Assembly (NCBI GenBank): GCA_002451235.1
Contig: DKBN01000006.1
Span: 67,752 to 74,760, forward strand
Source of the DNA: Patescibacteria group bacterium UBA6899
GTDB lineage: Bacteria; Patescibacteriota; Minisyncoccia; Phycocordibacterales; UBA6899
Direction: 5' to 3'
DNA length: 7,009 bases
The position numbers were made by a program, and so were the translations under genes. Shown piece by piece: positions 4,921 through 7,009 of the stretch. The notes beneath the pieces were generated by a model. The model made no database searches. It was not told where the DNA came from and was given only the letters and a program-made list of their open reading frames with translations. Numbering within the stretch: position 1 is the stretch's first letter; every line of letters begins with the position of its first letter.

Positions 4921-7009
4921 TCAGATCTCAAGGACTTTTCTCAGCACCTCTTCGGGGATCTCGGGGAGTGTGCCGACGCGGTAGGTCCCCCGTGGAGACG
5001 CAGGAATAGGGGGCGGAACATTCGCATTGGTCTTTGGTTCTTGGTGGACAGGCGATACGACCGAAGGCGCGGGTGAGCGAGCGATCGGTTCTGAACGCAT
5101 AGGGCGCTCGATACGCTGAGGTACGATCGGCGCGGGCGCTTGTTGCCGGCCCTCACGCGTGGCCAAAGAAGGGGCTTTGGCTGTGGTAGGTTCGGGAGGG
5201 GCAGGCGATCGAATGGGTGTTTGCGCTTGTGACCGCGGCTGTCCCGATTCCGTCTCCCCTGTCTTTTTTTCAGGCGTGACTAACACAGAAGAAAGTGCCG
5301 CGCGAAGGCTTGAGAGATTTGCTTCCGTCGGACCTTTATCTTTTTTGGGTAGAGACTTAAGGGCGTTGAGGGGTACGCCTCTCTCTTGTCCTTCTTTCCC
5401 TCGGACCCCGGCATATGCGGCGAGTGGTTTTTGGGGAACCTGGATATCTGTTCCTCTCGGGGATTCGGCCCCTTCCTCTATCGCCTGATCCGGAGCTTGG
5501 GAAAATGCGAGGGCGAATGGCCGATGACTTTCCCCCCTTCGTTCCTGGGGGGGGCGCGATCCCTCTTGCCGCGGGGGTCCGGCGCTACGCGAGCGCTGCT
5601 CTCCGCCGCCGAACTGACGTTCTGTGAACATCTGTCGTTCGCCAGGAGCGATCTTCTTCGTTTTGGGAACGAACGACGATTCACGTTCGGACCCTAAAAC
5701 GGGAGCATGCCACTCTTCGATCTCTTTCTCGACATCGGCACGCGGCCGGCCGAACTGCGTCCGTGACATCTGGATCACGCGGCGAGCATGGTTGGGTTCG
5801 GGGATGGTAGGGCGAGGAAGGGTCGTCGCGGAGAACGGCGGAGAACCGACGCCATTGATCATGAGCTTCAAATAAACCTGCGCGAACCCGAGATTCACCA
5901 TATCCTCGGCGGTGAACTGCGGCGCAAATTCTTTCTCCAATACTTCGGCGTCATAGGAACCGACCCGAAACGCGATCATCGTCCCGACGTTCCCGAAGAC
6001 CGCCGCGCGCACTTCCTCCGACATCTGCTCGATGTACTGGTGCGCGATCGTAAGAGCGAGCTTATATTTCCGTGCCTCCGAAAGGATGTCAGCGAACGAC
6101 TCATTCGCGAACGACTGGAACTCATCGACATAGAGGTAGAACGCGGGAAGCTTGTGAAGTTCCGTCGGGTGGATCTCCGCGCGCGACATCGCCGCGAGGT
6201 AGATCTTAGTGATGAGCATGGAGCCGATCAAGTTCGCGTTCCCCTCACCGATGCGCCCCTTCGAGAGATTGACGATGAAGATCTTCTTCTCGTCCATGAG
6301 CTTGCGGATATCGAAGGTCGACTTCGGCTGACCGATCATATTGCGGATCAAAGGGTTCGCGGCGAACTGCCCCACCTTATTCTGGATCGCCGCGGTCGCT
6401 TCGGTCGCGAACCGGTCCGAGTACTTCGCGTATTCGTCGAGCCAGAAAGCGCGCACCGATGGATCCTTCACATTGGCGACGATCGAATCTCGATACGCCT
6501 TGTCCGAGAACATGCGGTTCACTCCGAGAAGGGTCGACCCGGGAGTCTCCAGGAGCGCGAGCAACGCGTTGTTCAGGATATATTCCATGCGCGGGCTCCA
6601 TGCATCCACCCATACCTTCTTGAACGCACCGATCAATCCAGACGCGACCAAAGCGCGCTTGTCCGTCCCGATGTCCTCCATGACGTTGAGGGCTAGCGGA
6701 AACTCCTGATCGAACGGAGCGAAATAGACGACATCGTTGATGCGAGATTCGGGAACGTACGCGAGAAGCATCTCTGCGGAAGAGCCGTGCGGATCGACGA
6801 AACAGAGCCCCTCTCCGTTCTTGATGTCTTGAACCGCGAGATTCTCGAGAAGTGTCGATTTCCCCATGCCGGTCTTTCCGATCACGTACATGTGCCGGCG
6901 GCGGTCGTCGGTCTTGATACCGAACTTGCGCGGCTGGTTGCGGAAATTGGTCTGCGCGAACAGCGCGACTTCGTTCTCATGATCGTGGTCGTACAGCTGA
7001 GGGATCGGA
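4921..7009 (-). CDS. VirD4/TraG-HerA-like coupling ATPase with long Pro-rich tail (partial, N-terminus off the right edge)
   Basis: The frame stays open from the TGA at 4921-4923 to the right edge (696 codons less two bases; 695 complete, stop included). The first Met (6891) is not the start: 39 further in-frame codons upstream read as conserved protein (FAQTNFRNQPRKFGIK, then TDDRRRHMYVIG). Counting from that Met, Walker A is GKTGMGKST (5-13), FVDPHG follows (31-36), Walker B is YLYVDEFQ (252-259), and LTIAHQYIEQM (280-290) holds the sensor-like Gln of HerA/VirD4 motors. These features define a hexameric RecA-fold ATPase of the type IV coupling-protein class, which feeds DNA or protein into a secretion channel at the inner membrane. 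The usual N-terminal membrane helices would be outside the window. After about residue 360 comes a roughly 280-residue low-complexity tail rich in Pro, Arg, Glu, Gln and Ser (RSPAP twice), ending in a compact, conserved-looking segment TLPEIPEEVLRKVLEI. Substrate is unknown; a conjugative helicase or a DNA-uptake/secretion motor are both possible. Confidence 0.88.
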   Translation of the reverse strand, partial: PIPQLYDHDHENEVALFAQTNFRNQPRKFGIKTDDRRRHMYVIGKTGMGKSTLLENLAVQDIKNGEGLCFVDPHGSSAEMLLAYVPESRINDVVYFAPFDQEFPLALNVMEDIGTDKRALVASGLIGAFKKVWVDAWSPRMEYILNNALLALLETPGSTLLGVNRMFSDKAYRDSIVANVKDPSVRAFWLDEYAKYSDRFATEATAAIQNKVGQFAANPLIRNMIGQPKSTFDIRKLMDEKKIFIVNLSKGRIGEGNANLIGSMLITKIYLAAMSRAEIHPTELHKLPAFYLYVDEFQSFANESFADILSEARKYKLALTIAHQYIEQMSEEVRAAVFGNVGTMIAFRVGSYDAEVLEKEFAPQFTAEDMVNLGFAQVYLKLMINGVGSPPFSATTLPRPTIPEPNHARRVIQMSRTQFGRPRADVEKEIEEWHAPVLGSERESSFVPKTKKIAPGERQMFTERQFGGGEQRSRSAGPPRQEGSRPPQERRGESHRPFALAFSQAPDQAIEEGAESPRGTDIQVPQKPLAAYAGVRGKEGQERGVPLNALKSLPKKDKGPTEANLSSLRAALSSVLVTPEKKTGETESGQPRSQAQTPIRSPAPPEPTTAKAPSLATREGRQQAPAPIVPQRIERPMRSEPIARSPAPSVVSPVHQEPKTNANVPPPIPASPRGTYRVGTLPEIPEEVLRKVLEI

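Noticed and set aside
4120..5076. Long plus-strand reading frame of 318 codons opposite the LTD gene and the end of the ATPase
   Set aside because: It runs antisense across two well-supported genes and their spacer. The translation is rich in Arg, Cys and Gly with no recognisable motif, typical of a shadow frame in GC-moderate coding DNA.
5788..6696. Plus-strand reading frame of 302 codons opposite the ATPase core
   Set aside because: It lies entirely antisense to the conserved ATPase domain, including the Walker B region. Its Arg/Glu/Asp-rich, motif-free translation is what the complementary strand of this domain would give.
6889..6891. ATG at 6891 as the start of the ATPase gene
   Set aside because: It lies only a few residues before Walker A, and the frame continues upstream to the window edge with conserved-looking sequence, so the true start is outside the window.
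1..7009. CRISPR arrays, tRNA/rRNA genes, insertion sequences, toxin-antitoxin or defence genes
   Set aside because: No regularly spaced repeats, RNA-gene landmarks, transposase motifs or paired small genes were seen on either strand.

Overview
The window reads as chromosomal DNA from a small-genome bacterium, most probably a Candidate Phyla Radiation (Patescibacteria, Parcubacteria-like) member. This lineage call is inference. It rests on the gene mix: a VirD4/HerA-like coupling ATPase with a long Pro-rich tail, a secreted lamin-tail-domain protein, a single-domain ArnA-type sugar-nucleotide enzyme and a DUF218 protein. It also rests on tight packing and on starts that mostly lack Shine-Dalgarno sequences. 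TGA is used as a normal stop by several genes and none is read through, so the standard bacterial code applies and the code-25 lineages (Gracilibacteria, Absconditabacteria) are unlikely.

All six convincing genes lie on the minus strand, so the window is transcribed from right to left. From 7009 down to 4921 is the C-terminal part of a type IV secretion/conjugation coupling-protein-like ATPase; its N-terminus is off the right edge. At 4878-4054 is an exported lamin-tail-domain protein with a C-terminal membrane anchor. At 3993-3142 is a short-chain dehydrogenase/reductase. At 3065-1827 is an ArnA-decarboxylase-like NAD-dependent sugar-nucleotide enzyme. At 1818-592 is a family 4 glycosyltransferase. 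From 520 to the left edge is the N-terminal part of a YdcF/DUF218-like protein.

The ArnA-like enzyme and the glycosyltransferase are separated by 8 bases and are probably co-translated. Together they suggest making or modifying a nucleotide sugar and transferring it to a surface glycan. The SDR upstream may be a separate gene. The coupling ATPase and the lamin-tail protein point to cell-envelope or DNA-transfer functions. No RNA gene, insertion sequence, CRISPR array or convincing intrinsic terminator was found.

The points most worth a second look are these: an old tandem duplication inside the NAD-binding domain of the ArnA-like enzyme; a contrast between four SD-less starts (two or three with promoter-like hexamers almost touching the start codon) and one conventional leadered, SD-bearing promoter; and a repeated, palindrome-associated motif over that conventional promoter, which looks like an operator. 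I saw no clearly new multi-gene system.
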